A stretch of 64,000 nt of DNA from Pseudomonas asuensis. GTDB lineage: Bacteria; Pseudomonadota; Gammaproteobacteria; Pseudomonadales; Pseudomonadaceae. A model generated the notes under the pieces. The model ran no database searches and had not been told where the DNA came from. It worked only from the letters and a program-made list of their open reading frames with translations. The stretch covers positions 248,001 to 312,000 of the forward strand of contig NZ_BMNW01000003.1 in NCBI RefSeq assembly GCF_014646755.1. The letters are read 5' to 3'. The translations under genes and the position numbers were made by a program. Shown piece after piece: positions 8,338-16,718 of this stretch (position 1 is the stretch's first letter; every line of letters begins with the position of its first letter).

Positions 8338-8348
8338 GGAGCGGGAAA

Positions 8349-9491
8349 ATGCTGCGCAAGGTCTTATCAGTTGGCGCTTTATTATCTACAGACGGCACTT
8401 ACCGCCACATGGGCCGAAATGCACTGGCTGGTGCTGAGCATGCGATTGCCGAACTCAATGAAGGTGGCCAGCTAGACTTTGAGCTTCGCCTGCAGCATTT
8501 CAATCCTGCGGGCAAGCCGGAGCGCTACAGTGAGGGGTTGGCAGAGTTGCATGAACGTGGGGTCCGGCATGTATTCGGACCGATCACTTCGGCCAACCGC
8601 AAAGACATTATTCCTGATCTTGAGCTGCATGGCAGTCTGCTCTGGTTTCCGTGCCCCTATGAGGGTTTCGAGAGCAGCGAAAGCGTTTTGTATCTTGGGG
8701 GGTGCCCTAACCAGACGCTGATTCCCTTGCTACATTTCGCGATCGAGGCGTTTGGCGATCGAGCCATGTTGGTCGGCTCCAACTATGTATGGGCCTGGGA
8801 AAGTAACCGAATCGCCCGTGAAGTTATGGATGTAGCAGGTGGAGCGGTCTGTGCCGAAAAGTATTTTCACCTGGGCGTGACTGCATTTGGCGAGATAATC
8901 AAGGGGTTGCTCAGGAACAATCCGTCATTTGTATTGAATAACCTGGTTGGCGAGTCGTCCTACGCGTTCCTTCGTCAGCTAGATAGGGCCTGTGTTGAGC
9001 ATGGTGTACGTCTGCCAGTGCTCAGCTGTAATTTTACTGAAGGAGAGCTGGCAGAGCTCGGACACCTGCAGGCCTTGCGGCTATTTTCCTGCGGGCCTTA
9101 TTTCGAGTCGGTCGATCCTGCGTTCAGCCTACGGCAGCGCCGCCGGCATGGGCCGCATCCTTATTCACATTATTACGCCTGCACGTACGCCGGGGTACAT
9201 CTCTTGGCTGAAGGCTGCCGGAGAAGCGGCAGCGATGCGCCAGCAGAGGTCTGCAAGGCCTTATATGCCAGGCCTGTGAAGACAGCATTGGGTCATTTAC
9301 AGGTTTCACCTCGGAACAACCACACCAGCCTGCCGTGCTACATCGCCGAGCTTGAGGGGGAGCGCTTCATGATCCGGCATATCGAGCCTGAGTTGCGTGA
9401 GGCAGACCCCTACCTGACCGCGACTGACCTGAGCGCCTTTCATACCCGGCGGCATGTTGCGCCATCCCGTCACTTGAGGATTGTTAAATGA
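8349..9491 (+). CDS. AmiC-like ligand sensor (periplasmic-binding-protein fold, cytoplasmic)
   Basis: This 380-residue protein resembles AmiC/UrtA-type Leu/Ile/Val-binding-fold proteins but starts directly with a folded domain (MLRKVLSVGALLSTDGTY) and has no signal peptide. Features shared with AmiC include the WFPCPYEGFE segment near residue 100, VGSNYVWAWESNRIAREVM near 140, the VSPRNNHTS segment near 315, and EADPYL near the C-terminus. In P. aeruginosa AmiC binds and silences the antiterminator AmiR until an amide displaces it. Its stop overlaps the start of an ANTAR protein by 4 bp, which is the amiC-amiR arrangement. Specificity for the ligand may differ from AmiC, because similarity in the binding cleft cannot be judged here. 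Confidence 0.88.
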   Translation: MLRKVLSVGALLSTDGTYRHMGRNALAGAEHAIAELNEGGQLDFELRLQHFNPAGKPERYSEGLAELHERGVRHVFGPITSANRKDIIPDLELHGSLLWFPCPYEGFESSESVLYLGGCPNQTLIPLLHFAIEAFGDRAMLVGSNYVWAWESNRIAREVMDVAGGAVCAEKYFHLGVTAFGEIIKGLLRNNPSFVLNNLVGESSYAFLRQLDRACVEHGVRLPVLSCNFTEGELAELGHLQALRLFSCGPYFESVDPAFSLRQRRRHGPHPYSHYYACTYAGVHLLAEGCRRSGSDAPAEVCKALYARPVKTALGHLQVSPRNNHTSLPCYIAELEGERFMIRHIEPELREADPYLTATDLSAFHTRRHVAPSRHLRIVK

Positions 9492-10084
9492 CTCCGCTAA
9501 AGCGCCCCGATTTCGAAAACACCCGCTTGCTGCTGGTGGATTGTGACGAGCGCGCCCAGGCAAGCCTGCAAAAAAGTCTGCAGCGCCTGGGAATTGCGGC
9601 GTCTGTAGTGGCGCAAGATACCGAAACCTGCTTAAGCGATGTGTTGGCACTGATTGTGGAGTTGGATCAGTTTGCAAGCCATCAACTGGTAGCCGCCGCC
9701 AATGGGCGTGGTATTCCGGTTATTGCGTTGACCCAGCACGAAACCTTGTCCCAGATTCAGCGTGCTCTGGATCTGGGCGCGACCGCCGTGCTGAACAAGC
9801 CTATTACTCAAGGCTCGGTCTACACCACACTGATGATGGCAATCGGGTTGCGGGATCGCTTGCGGTGCGAGCAACAGAAAACCGCCGCGCTGCAAAGCAA
9901 GGTGGACAGCCGCCCCTTGGTTGCCCAGGCGCTGGCGTGGCTGATGGTCGAGCTGGAGATCACAGAGACCCAGGCCTACGAGCGGATCAGGCACTTGTCG
10001 ATGCAGGCCAATCGGAGCCTGGAGGAGATCTGCCTTGATCTGACGCAAGCGCATCGGCAGGACTCGCGGGAGGCACGTTCATGA
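9488..10084 (+). CDS. AmiR-like ANTAR-domain transcription antiterminator
   Basis: This 198-residue protein has an N-terminal pseudo-receiver domain (about residues 10-125, starting NTRLLLVDCDERAQ) and a C-terminal coiled coil plus ANTAR domain (about 130-190) with the typical LMVELEITETQAYERIRHLS helix pair. The phospho-acceptor Asp expected of a true receiver is not obvious, as in AmiR, which is controlled by complex formation with AmiC instead of phosphorylation. It is expected to bind the leader RNA at 8269-8299 and allow read-through of the terminator at 8296-8337. It overlaps the sensor gene upstream and the permease gene downstream by 4 bp each. Confidence 0.88.
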   Translation: MTPLKRPDFENTRLLLVDCDERAQASLQKSLQRLGIAASVVAQDTETCLSDVLALIVELDQFASHQLVAAANGRGIPVIALTQHETLSQIQRALDLGATAVLNKPITQGSVYTTLMMAIGLRDRLRCEQQKTAALQSKVDSRPLVAQALAWLMVELEITETQAYERIRHLSMQANRSLEEICLDLTQAHRQDSREARS

Positions 10085-10929
10085 CCGCGATGCTCACCTT
10101 GTGTCGCCGTCCCTCTGTGGTGGTCGCATTGCTGTTCATTGTGGCAGTGGTGCTGCTGGCTGTTCTGGCGCCCTGGGTAGCGCCTTACGATCCCTCGGAG
10201 CAGTTTATTGAGGGATTATCCCTGGAGGGCGCGCCGTTATCGCCGGATGCGACCTATTACCTGGGGACAGACCTCTTGGGCCGCGATCTACTGTCACGTC
10301 TGCTCTACGGTGCACGAACCTCCCTGTTCATTGGGTTGTTGGCCAATGGTATTGCCGTTCTGATCGGCACGCTGGTGGGGTTGACGGCGGGGTTCGTGCG
10401 AGGTTGGCTGGGTACAATCCTGATGCGGTTTACCGACCTCATGATGGCTTTTCCAGCCCTGTTACTAGCTATCGCCTTGGCGGCTATTTTTCAGCCCAGT
10501 GTATGGATCGTGGCGCTGGTGATTGCCATGGTGAACTGGGTGCAGATTGCCCGGGTGATCTATTCAGAAACCGTATCACTCTCTGCCAGGGATTTTGTCG
10601 AGGTTGAGCGCACTCTGGGTGCCAGCTCCATGCGCATTCTGTTTTCGCATTTGTTGCCGCATCTGGTGCCGACAATTCTGGTCTGGGCCACGCTAGGTAT
10701 TTCTACCACGGTACTGCTAGAGGCAACGCTGTCATTTCTAGGGGTAGGCGTTCAACCGCCAACACCGAGTTGGGGCAACATCATTTTCGAAAGCCAGACG
10801 TATTTCACCTCAGCGCCCTGGTTGGTGCTGTTTCCAGGGGCGGCCATCGTGCTCTTGTCGCTGTCGTTCAATCTGGTCGGCGATGCGCTGCGCGATGCCT
10901 TGGACCCGACGTTAAGGGGGAGAAGCTGA
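10081..10929 (+). CDS. ABC transporter permease, DppC/OppC type
   Basis: This 282-residue inner-membrane permease belongs to the dipeptide/oligopeptide/nickel family. It has an N-terminal membrane segment (about residues 13-35), the YYLGTDLLGRDLLSRLLYGAR segment characteristic of DppC-type proteins near residue 60, and the EAA loop that contacts the ATPase (EVERTLGASSMRILFSHLLP region, about 180-200). It overlaps the ANTAR gene by 4 bp and the next permease by 1 bp (TGATG), so it is translated as part of the same operon. Partner subunits are encoded by the next four genes. Confidence 0.93.
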   Translation: MTAMLTLCRRPSVVVALLFIVAVVLLAVLAPWVAPYDPSEQFIEGLSLEGAPLSPDATYYLGTDLLGRDLLSRLLYGARTSLFIGLLANGIAVLIGTLVGLTAGFVRGWLGTILMRFTDLMMAFPALLLAIALAAIFQPSVWIVALVIAMVNWVQIARVIYSETVSLSARDFVEVERTLGASSMRILFSHLLPHLVPTILVWATLGISTTVLLEATLSFLGVGVQPPTPSWGNIIFESQTYFTSAPWLVLFPGAAIVLLSLSFNLVGDALRDALDPTLRGRS

Positions 10930-11855
10930 TGTTGGCCTTTATGACAAGGCGAGTCCTGTACTCCTTGCTGATTCTGCTTGGAGTAACGCTAATAACCTAC
11001 TTGCTTCTATTTATGCTGCCGGCAGATCCGGCGCGGCAGATTGCCGGGCGTAGTGCAACACCGGAAGTGGTTGAAAACATTCGGCATCAGCTGGGATTAG
11101 ACCTGCCATTTTATCAGCAGTACTTCAACTACCTGATGGGGCTCTTGCACGGTGATCTGGGGCGCTCTTTCATTCAGCGATCGGAAGTTTCCGAGCTGAT
11201 CGGCTCGCGCCTTGCGCCCTCGTTACAGCTCATGGGGATGGGCATTCTGTTCGAGCTGATCATCGGAATCGGGTTGGGCATTATTGCTGCGCTCAAGCGA
11301 GACTCGTTTGCCGATCGACTGCTGATGGCATTTTCCTTCATCGGGGTGTCGTCACCGCAATTTATCGCCGCGATGCTGTTCCTGTACTTCTTTGCAGTAA
11401 AACTCGACTGGTTTCCCATGGGAGGCTACGGCGAGTTTCGCCACATTCTATTGCCCGCCCTGACGCTCGGGCTCCTGGGCAGTGGCTGGTACTCACGCAT
11501 GGTGCGCTCCTCCATGATCGAGGTATTGCATCAAGACTTTATCCGTACAGCCCGCGCAAAGGGGCTGAGTCGAGTGCGTGTGGTATTTCGCCATGTGCTT
11601 CCTAACGCCATCGTACCCGTCATTCCCATGATCGGAATCGACATTGGCATCTTTATGGGTGGGCTGGTGGTTGTGGAGTCGGTGTTCGGCTGGCCGGGCA
11701 TCGGTCAGCTGGCCTGGCAAGCCATTCAGCAAGTAGACATTCCCGTCATCGTTGGCGTTACGACCGTCTCGGCCGTGGCGATTGTATTGGGCAACCTGCT
11801 GGCCGATCTGGTGATTCCGCTGGTTGATCCTCGTATCGATGTGAAAAAACATTAA
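10929..11855 (+). CDS. ABC transporter permease, DppB/OppB type
   Basis: This is the second permease of the importer. I place the start at ATG 10929, giving 308 residues beginning MLAFMTRRVLYSLLILLG; the frame is open further upstream but only as a shadow of the preceding gene. DppB-type features are the N-terminal membrane helix, the NIRHQLGLDLPFYQQY segment near residue 50 and the EAA loop FIRTARAKGLSRVRVVFRHV near 210. Pairing with the DppC-type permease gives the usual heterodimeric channel. The DppC gene precedes the DppB gene here, the reverse of the common dpp order. Confidence 0.93.
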   Translation: MLAFMTRRVLYSLLILLGVTLITYLLLFMLPADPARQIAGRSATPEVVENIRHQLGLDLPFYQQYFNYLMGLLHGDLGRSFIQRSEVSELIGSRLAPSLQLMGMGILFELIIGIGLGIIAALKRDSFADRLLMAFSFIGVSSPQFIAAMLFLYFFAVKLDWFPMGGYGEFRHILLPALTLGLLGSGWYSRMVRSSMIEVLHQDFIRTARAKGLSRVRVVFRHVLPNAIVPVIPMIGIDIGIFMGGLVVVESVFGWPGIGQLAWQAIQQVDIPVIVGVTTVSAVAIVLGNLLADLVIPLVDPRIDVKKH

Positions 11856-11881
11856 TAACACTGAAAAAGAGGCAGGAGCAC

Positions 11882-13489
11882 ATGAGAAGGAAGGCACTAT
11901 CCTTGGCCGTTGCGGCCACGCTGTTTGCTGGCAACCTGCTGGCGGCCGAGCCCAAGACAGGCGGTGAGGCAGTTATTACCTATCAGAACGATATAGCCAC
12001 CCTGGACCCGGCGATTGGTTACGACTGGCAGAACTGGTCGATGATCAAGAGCCTGTTCAACAGGCTTGTTGACTACAAGCCAGGCACAACGGAGTTGGTC
12101 CCTTCACTGGCTGAAAATTACACCATTTCCGATGATGGCACCGAATACACCTTCACGTTGAAGAAGGGCGTCAAATTCCATAATGGCCGCGAAATGAAGG
12201 CCAGTGACGTGAAGTATTCCCTGGAGCGTACGGTCAACCCGAAAACCCAGAGTCCAGGGGCCGGCTTCTTCTCGTCCATTCAGGGCTATGAGGACATGAC
12301 GTCCGGCAAGAGCCAGACGCTGAGTGGGGTTACAACGCCAGACGACTATACCGTCAAGATAACGTTGAACCAGCCCAACGCTACCTTCCTTCACATCATG
12401 GCGATCAACTTCGCTTCGGTCGTGCCAAAAGAAGCGGTCGAGAAGTGGGGGGCGGATTTTGGCAAGCATCCGGTTGGCTCTGGCGCCTTTGAGTTGGCTG
12501 AGTGGAAGCTGGGCCAACAAGTAGTGTTCAAGAAAAACTCCAATTATTTCCAGCCCGGCGTGCCATACGTAGACAGCATCAAGTTTGAAATCGGCCAGGA
12601 CCCTACTGTTTCTCTGATGCGTTTGCAAAAAGGCGAAGTGGATATCGCCGGAGATGGTGTGCCGCCTGCACAGTTCCTGCAATTCAAGAACAATCCGCAG
12701 CAGAAAGACCTGATGGTCATCGGTGACCAATTGCAGACAGGGTATCTCACGCTGAAGACCACACTGCCGCCATTCGACAAGCTTGAAGTTCGCAAGGCGG
12801 TGAACATGGCGATCAGCAAAGAGCGCATTGTTCGCATCATCAATGGTCGCGCCAAGCCTGCCAATCAACCGCTACCACCGGCCATGCCAGGTTATGACGC
12901 CGCATTCAAGGGCTATCCTTATGACGTAGAGGGGGCCAAAAAGCTCCTGGCCGATGCGGGCTTTCCTAATGGCTTCGATACCGAGTTGTATGTGATGAAC
13001 ACCGATCCGCAGCCGCGCATCGCCCAGTCGATTCAGCAGGATCTGGCCAAGGTAGGCATTCGCGCGCAGATCAAATCCCTTGCACAGGCCAACGTGATTG
13101 CCGCGGGTAGCGAAAAGGACAAGGCTGCCATGGTGTGGTCGGGAGGCATGGCCTGGATCGCCGATTTCCCGGACCCCTCGAACTTCTATGGTCCGATTCT
13201 GGGATGCGAGGGCGCTGTGGCCGGAGGCTGGAACTGGGCGCTGTACTGCAACAAGACGCTGGATGCCGAAGCGAAGCGAGCCGATTCCATGGCCAAGCCC
13301 GAGCAGCAGGCTGAGCGAATCGCCTTGTGGAAAAAGATTTTTACCGACGTCATGGCTGATGCGCCATGGGTACCGATCTTTAACGAGCAGCGCTTTACCG
13401 TACGCTCAGCCCGTATGGGGGGTGACGATGCGCTGTATGTCGATCCCGTCCATGTCCCCGTTAACTATGACTATATATGGGTGAAGTGA
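11882..13489 (+). CDS. ABC transporter substrate-binding protein, family 5
   Basis: This 535-residue protein is the periplasmic receptor of the importer. Residues 1-22 form a signal peptide (RRKALSLAVAATLFAGNLLA), with no lipobox. The family 5 (DppA/OppA-like) pattern follows: LVPSLAENYTISDDGTEYTFTL near 75 and the FHNGREMKASDVKYSLER segment near 100. A GGCAGGAG ribosome binding site precedes ATG 11882. Family 5 receptors bind peptides, but also opines, nickel chelates and other small solutes. Its place between the AmiC/AmiR-like pair and an amidase suggests an amide-containing ligand; that is inference. Confidence 0.92.
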   Translation: MRRKALSLAVAATLFAGNLLAAEPKTGGEAVITYQNDIATLDPAIGYDWQNWSMIKSLFNRLVDYKPGTTELVPSLAENYTISDDGTEYTFTLKKGVKFHNGREMKASDVKYSLERTVNPKTQSPGAGFFSSIQGYEDMTSGKSQTLSGVTTPDDYTVKITLNQPNATFLHIMAINFASVVPKEAVEKWGADFGKHPVGSGAFELAEWKLGQQVVFKKNSNYFQPGVPYVDSIKFEIGQDPTVSLMRLQKGEVDIAGDGVPPAQFLQFKNNPQQKDLMVIGDQLQTGYLTLKTTLPPFDKLEVRKAVNMAISKERIVRIINGRAKPANQPLPPAMPGYDAAFKGYPYDVEGAKKLLADAGFPNGFDTELYVMNTDPQPRIAQSIQQDLAKVGIRAQIKSLAQANVIAAGSEKDKAAMVWSGGMAWIADFPDPSNFYGPILGCEGAVAGGWNWALYCNKTLDAEAKRADSMAKPEQQAERIALWKKIFTDVMADAPWVPIFNEQRFTVRSARMGGDDALYVDPVHVPVNYDYIWVK

Positions 13490-14437
13490 ATGTGCCAGAA
13501 CTGCGTGGTTAAAACGATCCACAGCATCAACAATCATTTCGGTTGGGATAACAGCCTTGAACCCACGGCTCGTGTAGCGCCGGGTGCCGAGCTGGAATTT
13601 CAATGCCTAGATTCCTCCGATGGGTATTTCACTCCAGAGTCAGTTGTAGCTGATGTTTCCACGATGCCTTTTGACAAAATCAATCCGGTCACCGGCCCGA
13701 TTTTTATCGAAGGGGCTCAGCCAGGTGATGTGCTCAAGGTAACAATTGACAGTTTCAAACCCTGCGGCTTTGGCTGGACGGCAAACATCCCGGGCTTTGG
13801 CCTGTTGGCGGACCAGTTCAAGGAGCCCGCTTTAACACTGTGGCACTACGACAAGGACAGCCTTGCACCGGCCGCGTTTGGCCAGTTTGGCAAGGTGCCA
13901 CTCAAACCATTCGCCGGCACGATCGGTGTGGCTCCAGCGGCGGCTGGGCTGCACTCCATTGTTCCCCCACGCCGGGTAGGCGGCAATCTGGACATCCGTG
14001 ATCTGGCTGCCGGCACGACGTTGTATCTACCGGTGGAAGTGGAGGGCGCGCTGTTTTCCATGGGTGATACTCATGCGGCTCAGGGTGATGGCGAGGTGTG
14101 CGGAACAGCCATTGAAAGCGCCATGGACGTAGTGGTGAAACTGGACCTCATCAAGTCTATGCCACTGGCTGCACCGCGGTTCAGCACGCCAGGGCCGGTG
14201 ACCCGCCATCTGGATACTGCTGGATACGAAGCCTTTACCGGAGTGGCGCCAGACCTCATGGACGCTGCTCGCCAAGCGGTCAGCAGCACGATCGATTGGC
14301 TCTGCCGCGAACACGGTATGCCTGCAGAGCAAGCCTACATGCTGTGTTCGGTCTGCGGTGATCTACGCATCAGTGAGGTGGTGGATATGCCGAACTGGGT
14401 CGTGTCGTTCTACTTCCCGAAAGTGGTTTTTAACTGA
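13490..14437 (+). CDS. Acetamidase/formamidase family protein
   Basis: This 315-residue protein belongs to the FmdA/AmdA acetamidase-formamidase family, which hydrolyses short amides to the acid and ammonia in the cytoplasm. Family landmarks are GPIFIEGAQPGDVLKV near residue 77, the FAGTIGVAP segment near 140, HSIVPPRRVGGNLDIRDL near 155 and the metal-site region SMGDTHAAQGDGEVCGTAIE near 185-205. The ATG directly follows the stop of the receptor gene with no gap, so the two are coupled. Its presence inside a transporter operon suggests that the imported compound is split on entry, releasing ammonia. Which amide it uses cannot be read from the sequence. Confidence 0.92.
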   Translation: MCQNCVVKTIHSINNHFGWDNSLEPTARVAPGAELEFQCLDSSDGYFTPESVVADVSTMPFDKINPVTGPIFIEGAQPGDVLKVTIDSFKPCGFGWTANIPGFGLLADQFKEPALTLWHYDKDSLAPAAFGQFGKVPLKPFAGTIGVAPAAAGLHSIVPPRRVGGNLDIRDLAAGTTLYLPVEVEGALFSMGDTHAAQGDGEVCGTAIESAMDVVVKLDLIKSMPLAAPRFSTPGPVTRHLDTAGYEAFTGVAPDLMDAARQAVSSTIDWLCREHGMPAEQAYMLCSVCGDLRISEVVDMPNWVVSFYFPKVVFN

Positions 14438-14446
14438 GGTAATGCC

Positions 14447-16177
14447 ATGACTGCCGAGACGTCCCGGCCTTTGCTGTCGGTTGAGCACTTATCCATCGAG
14501 TTTGGAAACAGGCGTGTAGTAAACGACCTCAGCTTTGCCCTGCATAGCGGCAAGACCCTATGCATCGCTGGGGAGTCCGGCAGCGGCAAGTCCCTGACCT
14601 CGTTAGCGATCATGGGGCTGTTACCGAAGATAGCCCGCGTACCCAGCGGGACTCTCTTGTTTGAGGGAAGAGATCTGCTTGCCCTACCGGAGCGGCAGAT
14701 GCAGCAGCTGCGCGGTAAAGAAATCGGCATGATCTTCCAGGAGCCGATGACTTCGCTAAATCCCTTGATGATGGTGGGGCAGCAATTGGAAGAGACGGTT
14801 CGCCGGCACGAGCCGGTCAGCCGTAGGCAGGCGCGGCAGCGTGCAAAGGAAATGCTTGACGCGGTGCGTGTGCCGCATGTCGATAAGCGGCTTGTGCAGT
14901 ATCCCCATGAGCTGTCTGGCGGTATGCGGCAGCGAGTGATGATCGCCATGGCAATGGTGTGCCGCCCTCGTGTTTTGATTGCTGACGAGCCTACTACAGC
15001 ACTGGATGTCACTATTCAGGCACAGATTCTTGAGCTGATGCGTGAGTTGCAGCGTGAGTTTGATACCACCTTGTTAATGATCACCCATGACATGGGCGTC
15101 GTCGCTGAAATGGCCGATGAAGTGGTCGTCATGAATCAGGGGGTAATGGAGGAGCATGCACCGGTGCGTGATCTTTTCAACGCACCTCAGGCGGCTTATA
15201 CCCAGAAATTATTGGCTGCTGTGCCGGTATTGGGAACAGCGCCCAAGCCTGAATCTCGAGCAGCGCAGCCTGTAGTTCTTGAAGTAACGGATCTTACGGT
15301 GCGTTTTCCGCTGCGGAGCGGCTGGTTCGAGGAGGCCCGAAACGTTCATGCCGTCGAGAACGTAAGTTTCAGCCTGCGCCAGGGCGAGACGTTAGGCATT
15401 GTAGGAGAAAGCGGCTGCGGAAAGTCTACGACAGGCAAGGCGCTAATGAGCATGCTGGCGTATGACGGTAGCGTGAAGCTTTTGGGGCGCGAGCTGAATG
15501 GCTTGAAGGGCGAAGCGCTCAAGCCGGTACGGCAGGATATCCAGATGATCTTCCAGGACCCTTATGCCTCGCTCAATCCACGCAAGACTATTCTGGATCT
15601 GGTAGGCGAACCGCTTTTGATACACGGCCAGACGGATTTTTCACAACGCAAAGCGCGTGTAGCCCAGCTATTGGAGCAGGTCGGTTTACCGGGCGAGGCC
15701 ATGGAGCGCTATCCGCATATGTTCTCTGGCGGGCAGCGACAGCGTATTTGTATTGCTCGTGCGCTGGCACTTAATCCCAAGGTCATTATTGCGGACGAAT
15801 CCGTGTCGGCGCTTGATGTATCCGTACAGGCACAGGTACTTGATCTGCTGGAGCGGTTACAGGAAGAGTACCAGCTGAGCTATGTCTTTATCTCTCATGA
15901 CATGGCTGTGGTTGAGCGTATCTGTCATCGCGTAGCGGTGATGTTTTGTGGCCAGATCGTAGAGATTGGACAGCGTGATCAGGTATTGGGAAATCCGCAG
16001 CATCCTTACACACGCCGGCTACTTTCGGCAGTGCCTATGCCCGATGTCGATCACCGAAGGGATTTCAAAGCCCTGCTCAAGGAAATTGAAACGCCTGATC
16101 CGATCAAACCACGCGGATATGAGGCTTCAGTGCAAAATTATCGGGCAGTAGACCTTGATCATCTGGTAGCTGTTTAA
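14447..16177 (+). CDS. Dipeptide-type ABC transporter ATPase, fused double nucleotide-binding domain
   Basis: This 576-residue protein joins the two ATPases normally encoded separately (DppD and DppF). Domain 1 has Walker A GESGSGKS near residue 44, signature LSGGMRQR near 157 and a Walker B ending in DEPTTALD. Domain 2 has Walker A GESGCGKS near 320, signature FSGGQRQR near 428 and a Walker B ending in DESVSALD. It energises uptake through the two permeases upstream. It is the last gene of the operon and starts 9 bases after the amidase stop. The fused form is common in this transporter family (YejF-like). Confidence 0.94.
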   Translation: MTAETSRPLLSVEHLSIEFGNRRVVNDLSFALHSGKTLCIAGESGSGKSLTSLAIMGLLPKIARVPSGTLLFEGRDLLALPERQMQQLRGKEIGMIFQEPMTSLNPLMMVGQQLEETVRRHEPVSRRQARQRAKEMLDAVRVPHVDKRLVQYPHELSGGMRQRVMIAMAMVCRPRVLIADEPTTALDVTIQAQILELMRELQREFDTTLLMITHDMGVVAEMADEVVVMNQGVMEEHAPVRDLFNAPQAAYTQKLLAAVPVLGTAPKPESRAAQPVVLEVTDLTVRFPLRSGWFEEARNVHAVENVSFSLRQGETLGIVGESGCGKSTTGKALMSMLAYDGSVKLLGRELNGLKGEALKPVRQDIQMIFQDPYASLNPRKTILDLVGEPLLIHGQTDFSQRKARVAQLLEQVGLPGEAMERYPHMFSGGQRQRICIARALALNPKVIIADESVSALDVSVQAQVLDLLERLQEEYQLSYVFISHDMAVVERICHRVAVMFCGQIVEIGQRDQVLGNPQHPYTRRLLSAVPMPDVDHRRDFKALLKEIETPDPIKPRGYEASVQNYRAVDLDHLVAV

Positions 16178-16211
16178 GTCTTTGATTGACCTGGGGTCAT
16201 GGCTCTGGTAT

Positions 16212-16227
16212 CTGTACGCATATACAG
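16212..16227 (+). promoter_or_regulatory. LexA (SOS) box upstream of the UmuD-like gene
   Basis: CTGTACGCATATACAG matches the CTG-N10-CAG LexA consensus with the usual TA-rich core. It ends 17 bases before the start codon. A TTGACC at 16186-16191 could be the -35 element, with a -10 region overlapping the box, as expected for repression by LexA. Confidence 0.85.
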
Positions 16228-16244
16228 CTATTTGAGCGTCAGGT

Positions 16245-16685
16245 ATGTCGATCACCGTACTAGGGCGAAGCGAACGGCTTCGTCATTTGCTGCCCGAAGC
16301 AGACTCGCTGCGGATCAGCGGTTTCCAGTCTGCCGCGGGTGAGTGGGAAGAAAACGCTATCTCGCTGGACCGGCTGGTGGGGTTAGGCGAATCACCGATC
16401 TGGGTTGTCATGGTCGATGATGAAAGTTTGTTGGAATTCGGAATTTATCCGGGAGACCGGCTGATTATCGATCGGGCAGCGGAATGCAGGCCGGGGCATC
16501 TGGTCATTATGGATGTAAATGGTCAATACGAGGTTCGCCGTCTCACGCACGATAATCAGGGCGGCCGCCTCCTATTAGGTGGACATCGCCAGGCACGCCC
16601 GATCAGCTACGGTCGGGACGAGCCGCTGGATGTTTGCGGAGTGGTGACGTTTGTTCTTAGCTACGTGGCGCAACCGGCTATGTAA
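16245..16685 (+). CDS. UmuD-like S24 family protein with altered protease dyad
   Basis: This 146-residue protein aligns along its length with E. coli UmuD. The cleavage-site region is ISGF (Ser25-Gly26, matching Cys24-Gly25 of UmuD). The catalytic serine region is DDESLLEFGIYPGDRLIIDR with Ser61 in place of Ser60. The general-base lysine of UmuD (Lys97) corresponds to Arg98 in YEVRRL. Ser-Lys self-cleavage is therefore probably lost or weak. The gene stands alone, has a LexA box directly upstream, and no umuC-like polymerase gene is near. It may act as an uncleavable regulator of a Y-family polymerase elsewhere, but that is speculation. Confidence 0.85.
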   Translation: MSITVLGRSERLRHLLPEADSLRISGFQSAAGEWEENAISLDRLVGLGESPIWVVMVDDESLLEFGIYPGDRLIIDRAAECRPGHLVIMDVNGQYEVRRLTHDNQGGRLLLGGHRQARPISYGRDEPLDVCGVVTFVLSYVAQPAM

Positions 16686-16718
16686 TCGGTTCCCAAACGG
16701 CTGTCGGTAGTAATGGCG

